51,572 nucleotides of DNA from Sphingomonas sp. CFBP 8760. Lineage in GTDB: Bacteria > Pseudomonadota > Alphaproteobacteria > Sphingomonadales > Sphingomonadaceae. Location: NCBI RefSeq assembly GCF_014841615.1, contig NZ_JACYUG010000012.1:1-51572 (forward strand), in the 5' to 3' direction. The translations under genes were made by a program, and so were the position numbers. Numbering within the stretch: position 1 is the stretch's first letter; every line of letters begins with the position of its first letter. The notes under the pieces are model-generated. The model did not search any database. It saw nothing but the letters and a program-made list of their open reading frames with translations, and was not told where the DNA came from. Below, one piece after another: positions 16,434 through 23,815 of this stretch.

Positions 16434-17411
16434 TTAGGCGGCAATCACCGGCTGACCTCCACCGGCATTCAGGGGAGCTGCCTGGAGGCTGCGCTTCAAA
16501 GCACGCCATCGTTCATGGTGATAGCGCGCACGCGTCATGCATCGGCTGTTGATTTGTGCCGCTTCGTATAGGCGCGAAACAAGCTTCGGGTATTTCTCCA
16601 GCCGCTGCACAGGATCAACGCATCTTTCGACCTCGCGCACCGCCTCGCTGATTTTCCGCCATCGTGAGAAGGGCAAATCGATGCCCATGTCACCTACAAT
16701 GACTCCCGTAACGAGCCGAGGCGCTCCTGGTTGGAAGGCACAATCCTTGTGCGCGCGTAACCCGGCACGGTGGATTAGAATCCGCGCTTCGTGCAGCACC
16801 GCCCGCCCCGCCCCTGGTCCCGACATGGTAATATCATCGACGTAGCAGGTCATGGTGAGGCCTCGACAATCAGCCAATGCCTTCAATTCATCAAACAGGC
16901 TCTTGTATGTATAGTAGGAAATGATCGGGCTCGCGGCGCTGCCAGTTGCAAGCTTGCCGTGAAAGCATATTAGGTTTGCGAGCAACCCCGCCACATCCGG
17001 GGCACAATGCATCACGTCGCGGAAGAAGTGCATCACCTTATGCTGTGGCACCGACTGATAGAACTTGGCAATATCTAGCTTGACCAGCCCACCAGCACCG
17101 ACGTGCGCTTGCGCGTTCGAGACGTAGGATCGACCCTTGACTGCTGAGTGGAGATAAGCCGGTGCCTCAACGCGCGCGAGGTAGTGGTGGATTTGCCGGT
17201 GAAGGCTCTGCAAAGCCTCACCTGGCTCCTGGATCATGCGACCAGTCTGCTTGTGCGGATAAACCTTATAGCCGCCGTATGCAGCAAGTTGGTCGAGCTT
17301 GTTTAAGTCCCACCCTAACCGGTTCGCCAGCGCGTGCGGAGAGCGAATGCCGTACAAGTGACACCGCTCAATGGGTATGGGCTGGCTGCTTTTCCGTTTC
17401 GCTTTCGGCAT
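16434..17411 (-). CDS. Retron-type reverse transcriptase
   Basis: 325 residues, a usual length for retron RTs. Visible motifs in order: NAQAH (99-103), matching the retron NAxxH box; KLDIAKFYQS with catalytic Asp113; LATGSAASP (154-162), the LPQG-SP equivalent with Thr for Gln; CYVDDI with Asp192 and Asp193; and LVTGV with the retron VTG triplet (234-236). There are no maturase or endonuclease domains. It would copy part of a structured RNA into DNA, as retrons do for phage defence. The start (17,411) lies 44 bases inside the XRE gene, so expression is probably coupled. It runs against the phage genes and uses A/T-ending codons more than they do, which points to separate acquisition. Diversity-generating and group II intron RTs fit less well. 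Confidence 0.85.
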   Translation of the reverse strand: MPKAKRKSSQPIPIERCHLYGIRSPHALANRLGWDLNKLDQLAAYGGYKVYPHKQTGRMIQEPGEALQSLHRQIHHYLARVEAPAYLHSAVKGRSYVSNAQAHVGAGGLVKLDIAKFYQSVPQHKVMHFFRDVMHCAPDVAGLLANLICFHGKLATGSAASPIISYYTYKSLFDELKALADCRGLTMTCYVDDITMSGPGAGRAVLHEARILIHRAGLRAHKDCAFQPGAPRLVTGVIVGDMGIDLPFSRWRKISEAVREVERCVDPVQRLEKYPKLVSRLYEAAQINSRCMTRARYHHERWRALKRSLQAAPLNAGGGQPVIAA

Positions 17412-17697
17412 CTTGATCGTCTTCCGCTATCCATTCCAGCATTTTGAGCACCTTGTCAGCGACATATAGACGTGCTCGATCAAGCTTAGGATTCTGAGTC
17501 TGTTCGGCAAAAAGCATGAGCGATGACAAAGGGATATCAAAGCGCTCCGCGTATTTCGTCAGTATTTCCAGACTGGGCTCTTTCCGCTTTCGCTCAATCT
17601 CATTGAGATATGATCGAGACATGCCAAGCTGCTCAGCCAAATTCGACTGTGTAAGCCGATGATACAACCTTAATGTTTTTAACGCTCGTTCATACAT
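17368..17697 (-). CDS. XRE-family HTH regulator, retron partner
   Basis: 109 residues from ATG 17,697, chosen because GGAG lies six bases upstream; an in-frame TTG at 17,709 and an ATG at 17,703 also exist. Residues 8-62 form a Cro/C1 helix-turn-helix, with LTQSNLAEQLGMSRSYLNEI as helices 2-3 and SLEILTKYAERFDIPLSSL after it. The C-terminus is acidic (AEDDQDAESETEKQ). Its end overlaps the RT start. Some described retron types pair the RT with a HTH protein of this kind (type VI in the Mestre scheme, from memory). It could control the operon, act as the toxin/antitoxin half, or bind the DNA product. Confidence 0.8.
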   Translation of the reverse strand: MYERALKTLRLYHRLTQSNLAEQLGMSRSYLNEIERKRKEPSLEILTKYAERFDIPLSSLMLFAEQTQNPKLDRARLYVADKVLKMLEWIAEDDQDAESETEKQPAHTH

Positions 17698-17737
17698 AAT
17701 CATCTCCAACTAGGCGTTGGAAGGAATTAAGGGGGAC

Positions 17738-17914
17738 TTACGTAAACATTTCCCCGATCTTCGCGACCACGCGAATGATTCCGTAGATTGCTCTCAGAAT
17801 CGCCAGCATTGTCGTCCAGGTCTTCGGTTTTAGAAGCGCATCCTTAATGGGATGCACCTTTCGACTGTCTTCCGCACGCTTCTTCTCGGCATCCGGTACG
17901 GGTAAAGAACCCAT
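17738..17914 (-). CDS. 58-aa basic peptide with hydrophobic C-terminal helix, first gene of the RT operon
   Basis: Too short for common gene finders. ATG 17,914 has GGAG about ten bases upstream, and the frame stays open to TAA at 17,738, 40 bases before the XRE gene on the same strand. The N-terminal half is charged (PDAEKKRAEDSRKVHP). Residues 33-56 (WTTMLAILRAIYGIIRVV, then AKIGEMF) form an amphipathic or membrane-inserting helix. A small membrane-active effector released by the retron would fit. A phage-type accessory peptide is the alternative. I recognise no family. Confidence 0.55.
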   Translation of the reverse strand: MGSLPVPDAEKKRAEDSRKVHPIKDALLKPKTWTTMLAILRAIYGIIRVVAKIGEMFT

Positions 17915-18269
17915 CGGTACTCACTCCTGCATGCTCGCCTCCGAATTGAGGCCAGCTCCACCGCAGCAGTGACAACTAGAGAAGAAGCACCCCCCTAACC
18001 CTTCGCGCCCGCTCCACACGGGCGCGCCTTATCGGTGGCGACGGCGGTCCCCGGGCGGGGTGCCTCCACACGAGCCGACAAGTAGGAGGACCGGCCGGAG
18101 CAGGTCCCGCAGGTGATTGCTCACCCAGAGGTTAAGTGGAATGTTGCCTTTTTCCCGAATGCCTATGCCCATTTGAACGAGATCATTACGCGAGTCAACA
18201 CTTTGTTCGCTGACAGCGACATTTAATTGGCCAATAGCGTCTGCTTGCGGGCGGCAATGCCCATACCTC
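17915..18269 (-). other. Leader of the RT operon; candidate site of the retron ncRNA
   Basis: This stretch upstream of the three-gene minus-strand operon is where the msr-msd RNA of a retron would be expected. It contains a strong hairpin, CGCGCCCG (18,004-18,011) with CGGGCGCG (18,019-18,026) around a 7-base loop, and weaker pairings such as GGACC with GGTCC and CCTCC with GGAGG around 18,060-18,110. TTGACT on the minus strand (18,198-18,193) could be a -35, but the -10 is poor. I could not define the a1/a2 ends or the branching G by eye, so this is a location, not an RNA call. Confidence 0.3.
18029..18172 (-). CDS. Possible 47-aa hydrophobic peptide in the RT operon leader
   Basis: The frame reads MGIGIREKGNIPLNLW, then NHLRDLLRPVLLLVGSCGG, and ends in a basic tail with RRRHR. 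The hydrophobic stretch looks protein-like, and the open frame extends upstream to copy 2 of the hairpin repeat. Against it: no ribosome site precedes the ATG, and the region may instead be structured RNA. The stop lies at the base of the GC hairpin at 18,004-18,026. Confidence 0.25.
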   Translation of the reverse strand: MGIGIREKGNIPLNLWVSNHLRDLLRPVLLLVGSCGGTPPGDRRRHR

Positions 18270-18359
18270 ACGGGGGAAACCGGACGCCATTTAGGGGAAC
18301 GCTTAGCGCAAGAATGGCGGAAATAGGTGCTCGCGGCGGACGATTTGCCCGCCGCGAGC
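18270..18359. repeat. Dispersed hairpin repeat, copy 2 of 3
   Basis: 90 bases in the same orientation as copies 1 and 3. It has the boxes ACGGGGGAAA and TTAGGGGAAC, then a small stem (CGC with GCG), then GCTCGCGGCGG paired with CCGCCGCGAGC at 18,329-18,359 around a loop starting ACGATTT. It lies between the RT operon leader and the 564-aa gene, which point away from each other. Confidence 0.85.
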
Positions 18360-18619
18360 ATGTCCGATTTTGGTGGTTAGCGGCCCGACCGCTTTCGGGA
18401 GCGCAGGTAGCGATACCCGACGCTGCCGCGTTTCCCCAGAGCGGTCGACAAATGGGAAAGCAGACGGCTTGCTGTGGCTCCGGACATGCCAGCGCTGGAG
18501 GCAACGCCGTAACTAGCTTTAACGCGTCCGCCTTGGGTGGCGGTGACGCACTGCAATTTACCCGCCGTTTGGTCGAGCAACTCGACAACTCGTTTACCCT
18601 GAGGTTGTAAGTTTTACCA
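18360..18619. other. Intergenic space before the 564-aa gene
   Basis: 260 bases between repeat copy 2 and the start at 18,620. Just after the repeat it reads GTGGTTAGCGGCCC, similar to GCGTTAGCGGTC just before copy 3, so the repeat family may have longer, weaker flanks. I see no gene, no tRNA and no clear promoter. The last 15 bases before the ATG contain GAGGTTG, a weak ribosome site at long spacing. Confidence 0.4.
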
Positions 18620-20314
18620 ATGCGCCTCCTGCCAACCTCCTTCGTCTTCTTCTTGATCACCGCTGTCGCGATGCTCTTGCAGGTGATCCCCTTCACCGGC
18701 ATCTTTCTTATGTTCCTTCTGGCCCCTGTCTGGTCAGTCGTTCTCATCAACCTAGGCATGCTGGGAACGGCATTCGAAGCCGCGAGTGGCCGTGTTTCTC
18801 GCTGGTGGCTTATTGTGCCGCTGGCTTGGTTCGGCCTGTATGCCGTCGCAGTCGTTCGCGACAACGCAGCGTTGAATTCGCTGCGTGCTCAGGTCGCCAC
18901 CGACAACTCGCACGTTCGAGTACCCTTTAATCCCGGCCAGCAATCGCTAGTTTTGGTCGAAGACAATCCGACTTCGAGCAATATTGGAGCGGAGTGGATC
19001 GTTGATAATTATGCCCTGCCAGTGGTCTACACCTACATGCCCGCTTCACGATTCAGTCCAGCGCGCTATCTTGCGACGCAATTAGTTAGGCAAAACGATT
19101 GCAAGAAGGTCCGTGAAATCCCTGGGGCGCTTGGTGCCGATATATTTGCGTTCGGCTTCCACGACGATCAGCCAGGCCGATTTGCCGGGCGACTTAACAG
19201 GGACTTCTGCACTCTACGGCAGCCAGAATCACCAACGCTTCCTCAAATCCGCGTCTTATTGACCGAGCATAAAGAGCAAGTGAACCGTCTACCAACAGTT
19301 CAGACCACCACGGTTATCGAAACGCCAGGAAAGGCTTACCGGCTCAGGGGCGGAAGCGCGGCGCCCTTACGCTGGTTCCCCATGCTCGCAATGGGCTGTG
19401 CGCTCAACTCAGCCGCATCAAGTTGGGATTGCGATTGGGGCTTTCTACGCGCGAGGTCTGAGCCACTCGCCGACACTGGTGAACGTTACCGAAATGCCTC
19501 ATTCGCCCTCGCCAAGGCGCTCGGGCTGCATCGCGTGTCCCCCAGCGAGCGGCGGGGAGCGCCGTCTGAACTTGTGACGGCGTCGATACAGAGGATTACC
19601 GCTAGGGCACTCGCTACCGATATCGCTGATCTCGAGCAGATTAGCGGCGATCCATATGCGAAGATCGACAGTATACCGTTCCGTGTTCTTTCAATGCGCC
19701 CCGACGTCTTGTCGGCACGGGCGGAACAGATAATGCTCGCGCTTGAAAATGCGGTCAGCGCGTCCCACACCGATCAATCTCGAATGCGTGACAATGGTCG
19801 AAATCTAGCGAGCCTCATCGCGAGGTTGCCGGGACCACAATTCACGGCCTATGGCGCGCGTGTTTTGGCCTTGTATGCCGCGGTCGAAGACGATCACTGG
19901 CTCTGGGACACGGAACTGCTGCTCCGGCGTATCGGTGATCTCGGCGCGATAGCTATACCTATTGCAATTCAACCTCGCGGGATGCGATCAAACGTCAATG
20001 GCGCTGGGATTGAGGCGCTATGCCGTATCGGCCTGCCGGCACGCGGTCAGGCCACACAGTTGCTTACTCAAGCATGGGCTGACACGCGCGATTTTGATCG
20101 CGAGGAGCGGCTCGGCCTATTTGTAGCGATGCGGCGTATCGGCATCACCGTTCCACCGCTTGTCAGCGATAAGCGAGAACAAATGGGCAATTTCTTAAAA
20201 GACTGGGACGACGTTTCACCCCGGTCACCCCGGCGGGTCTGCGGGACCAGGCGAGAGGAACAGGCACGACGTGAAGAGAAATACGGAGGGCATCGCCGGA
20301 CCAACTTGGACTAA
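18620..20314 (+). CDS. Unknown 564-aa membrane-anchored protein (cargo)
   Basis: The N-terminal 80 residues hold three hydrophobic spans (SFVFFLITAVAMLL, GIFLMFLLAPVWSVVLI, WWLIVPLAWFGLYAVAVV). The remaining 480 residues are soluble. They contain several Cys (around residues 176, 214, 268 and 280), and from about 330 onward helical segments that could form HEAT-like repeats (LASLIARLPGPQFTAYGARV, GIEALCRIGLPARGQATQLL). I recognise no family. Codon use has many A/T-ending codons, unlike the phage genes. It stands alone between repeat copies 2 and 3 in the prophage cargo zone, so a defence, exclusion or lysogenic-conversion role is possible but unproven. Confidence 0.7.
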   Translation: MRLLPTSFVFFLITAVAMLLQVIPFTGIFLMFLLAPVWSVVLINLGMLGTAFEAASGRVSRWWLIVPLAWFGLYAVAVVRDNAALNSLRAQVATDNSHVRVPFNPGQQSLVLVEDNPTSSNIGAEWIVDNYALPVVYTYMPASRFSPARYLATQLVRQNDCKKVREIPGALGADIFAFGFHDDQPGRFAGRLNRDFCTLRQPESPTLPQIRVLLTEHKEQVNRLPTVQTTTVIETPGKAYRLRGGSAAPLRWFPMLAMGCALNSAASSWDCDWGFLRARSEPLADTGERYRNASFALAKALGLHRVSPSERRGAPSELVTASIQRITARALATDIADLEQISGDPYAKIDSIPFRVLSMRPDVLSARAEQIMLALENAVSASHTDQSRMRDNGRNLASLIARLPGPQFTAYGARVLALYAAVEDDHWLWDTELLLRRIGDLGAIAIPIAIQPRGMRSNVNGAGIEALCRIGLPARGQATQLLTQAWADTRDFDREERLGLFVAMRRIGITVPPLVSDKREQMGNFLKDWDDVSPRSPRRVCGTRREEQARREEKYGGHRRTNLD

Positions 20315-20916
20315 CGGTTGAGGCGGCAAGGGGTGGTTTTCGCTGACGGCCTATCCGGCATGTCGCCGACAATGTCTTTGAAAACCGACGATGAGCGTTA
20401 GCCGACGTTTAGCCTTTCCCAAGGGGGACCGTAGCGGGAGAGTCGCCCTGCCGATCCTGCTAAAACCGCTTGGGGCATCCGCTTTCCCGGAATCTGTTCC
20501 CAATTGCTCTCCCAAAATCACTACTCAGAGGCGGAGAACAGGAAAGGTCGCGATGTACGAATGGCTGCTTCCGGGAATCCGGATTGCCTATCTGAATGTC
20601 CGGATGTGGGCGTTAGCGGTCATAGCCCTACGGGGGAACGCTGACCCCATTTAGGGAAACACTACCACGAAAAGTGGCAGAAATGCGTGCTCGCGGCGGA
20701 CGATCTGTCCGCCGCGAGCATCGCTCGTGGGCTATTCTCAGGGCGGCCCTACGAGGCGCCAAGCCGTCAGCGCTACCGCCCGGCCACTAATTTCTGATTA
20801 CCGCCCTACGCCGGTACCGCGCTGGTCTTGGTATCGGATCCAGCCCTCGGAATATCTCAACCTCGGTCACCTATGCTCCTCGGTGGAGCCGCGACCGATC
20901 GCCTCCGGAGGATTTT
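20315..20916 (+). other. Integrase leader with repeat copy 3
   Basis: About 600 bases with no convincing gene. An 87-codon frame at 20,391 has no ribosome site and runs into the repeat, so I do not call it. The region holds GAATGTCCGGATGTGGG and GTTAGCGG just before copy 3, words that echo the sequence after copy 2. The integrase ribosome site GGAGGA (20,907-20,912) ends the stretch. Confidence 0.4.
20630..20719. repeat. Dispersed hairpin repeat, copy 3 of 3
   Basis: 90 bases and the most regular copy. ACGGGGGAAC and TTAGGGAAAC boxes are followed by an inner stem (CCAC, loop GAAAA, GTGG) and a perfect 13-bp hairpin GCTCGCGGCGGAC / GTCCGCCGCGAGC with loop GATCT at 20,689-20,719. It lacks a T run on +, so it is not a standard terminator. 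Confidence 0.85.
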
Positions 20917-22134
20917 ATGCTGACCAACGCCGCGGTGCGTACCGCGCGATCGCGCGATCGCGCCTACAAGATCAGTGACGGGGGCGGCATGTATCTGCAC
21001 GTTCTGCCGTCAGGCTCGAAACATTACCGGCTGAAGTTCTACCTCGCCGGCCGCGAGTGCGTGATGACGATCGGCGGAAGCCATGAGATATCGCTCGTCG
21101 ATGCGCGGGCGCGACGCGATGCTGCCCGCGCCCTGGTCAACGCCGGCCAAGACCCGCGCGAGGCGGCAGTTTGCGGAATGGCGCAAGTTCGCAATTTCGA
21201 GGATGCGGCCCGAGCATGGCACGCCCATGCCCGATCAGGCTGGACGGAGGTCCATGCCGGCGAGGTCATGTCCAGCCTGCAGCGCGACGTCTTCCCGGTG
21301 ATCGGGGCAATGCCACTGGCGGCGATCACGGCACCCGTCGTGCTGGCGGCGCTCCGGTCGATCGAGGGTCGCGGATCGATCAAAACGGCGCGTCGTGTCC
21401 GCCAGCGCGTCGGCTTCATCTTCGATTTTGCGGAGGCTGAAGGCTGGACCGAGGGCAATCCCGCAGAGAAGACGCTGCGCGCTCTGGCGCCAGCGCCGGC
21501 GGCCGGACGGCAACCCGCGATCGTCGACGCGGCCGAGCTGCGCGAGTTGCTCGCCGCGGCCGAGCGCGCCGTGTCGCCGGCGACGGTGAAACTGGCCTCG
21601 CAGTTTCTGGCGTTGACCGCGGTGCGCCTCGCGGCCGTGCGTGGCGCTCGCTGGATCGAGATCGAGGGCCTCGACGGTGATGCGCCCGTATGGCGGGTGC
21701 CGGCGGCCCGGATGAAGCTCGCGGTCGCGAAGAAGAATGATTCGACGCACGACCACCTCGTGCCGCTCAGCGCCGCGGCGATCGCCGTGCTGCACCAGGC
21801 CCGCGCGATCGCCGGCGACGCCGGTCTGATCTTTTCTGGCGAGACCAGCGATGCGCCGATCGGCGAGGGCGCGATCGGCCGGCTATACATGCGCGCCGGT
21901 TTCGCCGGCCGTCATGTGCCGCACGGCTGGCGGGCCAGTTTCTCGACGATCTTGAACGAGGCGATGCCGGGAGAGCGGGGCGCGATCGATCGCGCACTGG
22001 GACATGTCGGTGCCGGCGAGGAGGAGAAAGAGGAAGGGATCAACCGGGGCGTTGAGGGCGCGTACAACCGGGCTCAGCATTTGCCGCGGCGCAGGCGTTT
22101 GTTTGATGAATGGGCCTCAATCTTGATGCCGTGA
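20917..22134 (+). CDS. int: P4-type tyrosine integrase
   Basis: 405 residues from ATG 20,917 with GGAGGA four bases upstream. An N-terminal arm-binding domain (DUF4102-like: KISDGGGMYLHVLPSGSKHY) is followed by a SAM-like core-binding domain (about 90-180) and the catalytic domain. Catalytic residues are visible: Arg in LTAVRLAAVRGARW, the HGWRAS box (HxxR), LGHVG, and the Tyr in GAYNRAQHLPRRRR near residue 385. It would recombine attP with the 3' end of the tRNA-Val gene whose fragment lies 1.7 kb downstream. Typical integrases of this family use tRNA 3' ends. Confidence 0.95.
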   Translation: MLTNAAVRTARSRDRAYKISDGGGMYLHVLPSGSKHYRLKFYLAGRECVMTIGGSHEISLVDARARRDAARALVNAGQDPREAAVCGMAQVRNFEDAARAWHAHARSGWTEVHAGEVMSSLQRDVFPVIGAMPLAAITAPVVLAALRSIEGRGSIKTARRVRQRVGFIFDFAEAEGWTEGNPAEKTLRALAPAPAAGRQPAIVDAAELRELLAAAERAVSPATVKLASQFLALTAVRLAAVRGARWIEIEGLDGDAPVWRVPAARMKLAVAKKNDSTHDHLVPLSAAAIAVLHQARAIAGDAGLIFSGETSDAPIGEGAIGRLYMRAGFAGRHVPHGWRASFSTILNEAMPGERGAIDRALGHVGAGEEEKEEGINRGVEGAYNRAQHLPRRRRLFDEWASILMP

Positions 22135-22152
22135 AACCACTGGCGGATAGGT

Positions 22153-22392
22153 TCAAGGTCTGAAATCAACGACGCTTTCGAAGCTGACGACCTTCAGGAC
22201 CTCGCCGGATTGATCGGCTATCTCTATGCGGTTCGACCGATAGACCGGGAGGCCCTGCTGGATTTTTGACCCGACCATTTCCCGCACGCCAGTTACTGCG
22301 GCCGCTTCAGCAGCGCTAAGGCTCGGCAGATCGAACGCTTCATGGTCACAAGCGTCGACATCAGCAAAAATATGTAGATAAAACTGGGGCAT
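22153..22392 (-). CDS. DUF6894 family protein
   Basis: 79 residues. I start at ATG 22,392, which has AGGAGG eight bases upstream; the longer frame to 22,449 lacks this. The pattern MPQFYLHIFADVDACDHEAF, then LPSLSAAEAAAVTGVREM, fits DUF6894, a small domain common in Sphingomonas and Rhizobiales chromosomes and mobile elements, with no known activity. It lies head-to-tail against the integrase, 18 bases from its stop. Confidence 0.7.
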   Translation of the reverse strand: MPQFYLHIFADVDACDHEAFDLPSLSAAEAAAVTGVREMVGSKIQQGLPVYRSNRIEIADQSGEVLKVVSFESVVDFRP

Positions 22393-22699
22393 ACGTCTGC
22401 ACCTCCTATTGAGGTACGGTACGGCGTCGTCTTGGGGATGCCATAACACAGGTCAGCACTCCTGACTAAAATGTCGGAGCCACGGGCGCACCGGTGAGGT
22501 CTATCGAGCCATTTCCGCCTGCTGCCCCTAGGTAGCATCGTGGCGGCGCAAGCCGTCACGTCCGACAACCGGGTCTTGGCTGTCGGGTCTCTTGTGGCCT
22601 GCCTTCGCGGCATTGTGTGGAGCTTCAAATGTGTCCGAGGCCGCCTTGGCGGGCTCGCTTCCTTTTCCCCTTAAGACCTATGGGATGATAGAGACGGTT
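22393..22699. other. Intergenic space between DUF6894 and the HTH replication-type gene
   Basis: About 300 bases with only short unsupported frames. It should contain the minus-strand promoter of the DUF6894 gene, but I cannot point to a clear -35/-10 pair. No repeat or RNA gene is visible. Confidence 0.4.
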
Positions 22700-23581
22700 C
22701 TACGTGGTCACGTTGACTACAGAGGCACCGAGGCTGGCGAGGGCGGCCTGCAGGGGCGTCATGGGGGCCTTCATGGGCACGGGGGTCACCGGGGCCGCCT
22801 CGACGGACTTTGCCGCCCCACCGCGCCGCAGCTTGATGGTGAGGCGCTGCCAGTAGTGCCGCCATGCCTCCTTCGACATCGCACGCCGCACGACGAGGCG
22901 GTAGGCGTTGCTGGTCTGCTCCAGCTGCGGCCCGAATTCGCCCTGCCGGCCTGTCCTGGTCGTGCGCCGCACCCAGTCGATCAGACCGTGATGCTTCAGT
23001 CGCTTCAGCCCGTCAGCTACGGAATTGACGTGTACACCGGCGGCCTTGGCTATCGCCTCATGCGACGGGAACAGCGCCCCCGTCATGAAATTGGTCAGGA
23101 AGCTCAGGAGCCCCTTCAGCACGTCGACATCGATTCGACGTAGCCGGGTCTCGGCGTGCTTCAGCCATGCGTGATGTCCGGCGATCGCGATGCGTATCGC
23201 GGCCGGCCGGCCGATGGGTATCTCGGTGCGTGGCAGCGTCAACAGCTCGGCCAGTTCCGCTTCAAGCTGGCTGACTTCGTGTTTTCGACGACGCTCCTCG
23301 GCGCGAGGATATTTCGCCCACAGATCGCGCCGCAGGGCGTCGCCGGTATCTAGCAGCGTCTCCTTGTAGATCAGACCCTGCCTTACCGTGCCGTCACCGA
23401 GGCGCCCGTATGGCTTCGCCCGCAGGTCATTCTCCTCATAGCTGTTTCGCCGTGGCACGCGGCGATCGGCCGCGTGATCAGGACCGCGCGTTTTACCGCC
23501 CAGCTGAGCCGCAGCGCCTTTGAGAAGTGCGCGAACGTCGCTGACAGACGGGCCGGCGGTGAGGGGTAAGGTATGCGACAT
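22700..23581 (-). CDS. HTH replication-type protein near the att site
   Basis: 293 residues from ATG 23,581, where GGGAG lies eight bases upstream; an upstream in-frame ATG at 23,617 is less likely. The middle, MTGALFPSHEAIAKAAGVHV followed by SVADGLKRLKHHGLIDWV, is a winged helix-turn-helix of the HTH_36 type seen in plasmid and phage replication initiators. The N-terminal third is Arg/Lys-rich. The C-terminal 60 residues are basic and then Pro/Ala-rich. It probably works in replication or early control of the element. The 230 bases between it and the att site contain a tandem GTTCGGCGCAG / GTTCGGCGCGA (near 23,701), which could be integrase arm sites. Confidence 0.65.
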   Translation of the reverse strand: MSHTLPLTAGPSVSDVRALLKGAAAQLGGKTRGPDHAADRRVPRRNSYEENDLRAKPYGRLGDGTVRQGLIYKETLLDTGDALRRDLWAKYPRAEERRRKHEVSQLEAELAELLTLPRTEIPIGRPAAIRIAIAGHHAWLKHAETRLRRIDVDVLKGLLSFLTNFMTGALFPSHEAIAKAAGVHVNSVADGLKRLKHHGLIDWVRRTTRTGRQGEFGPQLEQTSNAYRLVVRRAMSKEAWRHYWQRLTIKLRRGGAAKSVEAAPVTPVPMKAPMTPLQAALASLGASVVNVTT

Positions 23582-23815
23582 CGTGTCGGCTCCCGGATGG
23601 GAAGTCGAAGGGCGCACGAAAGCGCCGGCTGAATTGCGTTTCAGCCGTGCGCTCGCGTGATTGCGGTGCCGCTTTTCAGCGACTCGATGTCCTGGGAGGC
23701 GTTCGGCGCAGGTTCGGCGCGAGCTGTCTCAGCGCACGCAAATCTGCGGTTTAATGCGATATCAACGGAGCTGCGTTAGACCGGAAATCGGCAGAAATCG
23801 GGGCTAGACGGTTCG

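Noticed and set aside
16434..17411. RT as part of a diversity-generating retroelement acting on the nearby fibre genes
   Set aside because: The RT has the retron NAxxH and VTG boxes, its 'LPQG' region reads LATGSAASP rather than the SQ type, no Avd-like gene is present, and I saw no template/variable repeat shared with the end of the fibre gene.
16434..17411. RT as a group II intron protein
   Set aside because: Only 325 residues, no maturase or HNH domain, and no intron-like RNA around it.
18004..18026. GC hairpin as terminator of a minus-strand gene
   Set aside because: No T run follows on either strand, and it lies upstream of, not after, the operon.
18029..18361. 110-codon minus frame starting inside repeat copy 2
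   Set aside because: The first part is read from the repeat, where copy 1 gives the same SSAASTYF peptide. Only the last 47 codons look possibly real and are listed at low confidence.
20391..20654. 87-codon + frame before the integrase
   Set aside because: No ribosome site, ends inside repeat copy 3, odd composition.
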